NCBI RefSeq assembly: GCF_018918005.1
Contig: NZ_JAHLPR010000003.1
Location: 110,454 to 174,453 of the forward strand
Direction of reading: 5' to 3'
Length of the DNA stretch: 64,000 nucleotides
From: Paenibacillus sp. MSJ-34
Lineage (GTDB): Bacteria > Bacillota > Bacilli > Paenibacillales > Paenibacillaceae
The notes under the pieces are model-generated. The model worked only from the letters and a program-made list of their open reading frames with translations. It made no database searches and was not told where the DNA came from. Each line of letters opens with the position of its first letter. Position 1 is the stretch's first letter. Of this stretch, positions 63,953-64,000 are shown in pieces. A program made the translations under genes and the position numbers.

Positions 63953-64000
63953 CACATCATTTATCCTGTATTCATAGCCATGAACTCCTTTGTAATAATC

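Overview
The window reads as chromosome of a Paenibacillaceae-type Firmicute (Paenibacillus or a close relative such as Cohnella). The grounds are strong Shine-Dalgarno sites (GGAGG), B. subtilis-like gene sets (glcT-pts, sdhCAB, ktrAB, ykuS, khtT), sugar transporters lacking their own ATPase, YesM/YesN-type sensors and SLH-domain surface proteins. The species call is inference. No rRNA, tRNA, prophage, IS element or CRISPR array was found.

Positions 1-3.8 kb, minus strand: a sugar PTS operon, glcT -> EIIA -> EIIBC (GlcNAc/glucose type) -> ptsH -> ptsI (cut by the window edge). It has a sigma-A-like promoter before glcT and a leader terminator after it. 3.8-7.6 kb: a DEAD-box helicase with an SDR, a CheX-type phosphatase and a phospholipase C-family protein. 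7.6-8.6 kb: a gene-free kilobase holding two repeat families, a pyrimidine-rich tract and a large hairpin. 8.6-14 kb: an MFS transporter divergent from a LysR gene with a PHP phosphatase, a phosphoesterase with an AAC(3)-type acetyltransferase, and a ykuS homologue. 14.1-17.4 kb: a sugar ABC importer (binding protein plus two permeases). 17.4-21.2 kb: DinB/DUF1572, a DUF4184 membrane protein, an AAA ATPase with a small membrane protein, and a KhtT-like regulator with a small membrane protein. 21.4-25.7 kb: sdhCAB divergent from a LysR gene, with an FNR/CRP-like palindrome between. 25.8-34.3 kb: a GH114-like secreted glycosidase, a LacI regulator that appears to start at ATA, ktrAB, a CPBP-protease-like membrane protein and uvrC.

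Positions 34.6-62.8 kb, all minus strand, form the centrepiece: a roughly 28-kb surface glycan locus. In transcription order it holds an Rbs-type ABC transporter (ATPase, permease, lipoprotein), a cohesin-SLH protein, a three-gene sensor (membrane-anchored periplasmic-binding-protein-like subunit, YesM-type kinase, YesN-type regulator), a second ABC importer (lipoprotein and two permeases), a 2266-residue SLH-anchored GH92 enzyme, a 1282-residue GH92 enzyme with a ricin-type C-terminus, and a 1429-residue SLH-anchored multidomain protein with no recognised catalytic domain. The likely logic is surface hydrolysis of an alpha-mannose-containing glycan, sensing of a released sugar and import of products. 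In both GH92 proteins the usual GNEP-type motif carries Gln in place of Glu, which raises the possibility of phosphomannan (mannosyl-phosphate) specificity.

The window ends with a plus-strand gene joining a DUF3817-like domain to only the first half of an MFS transporter.
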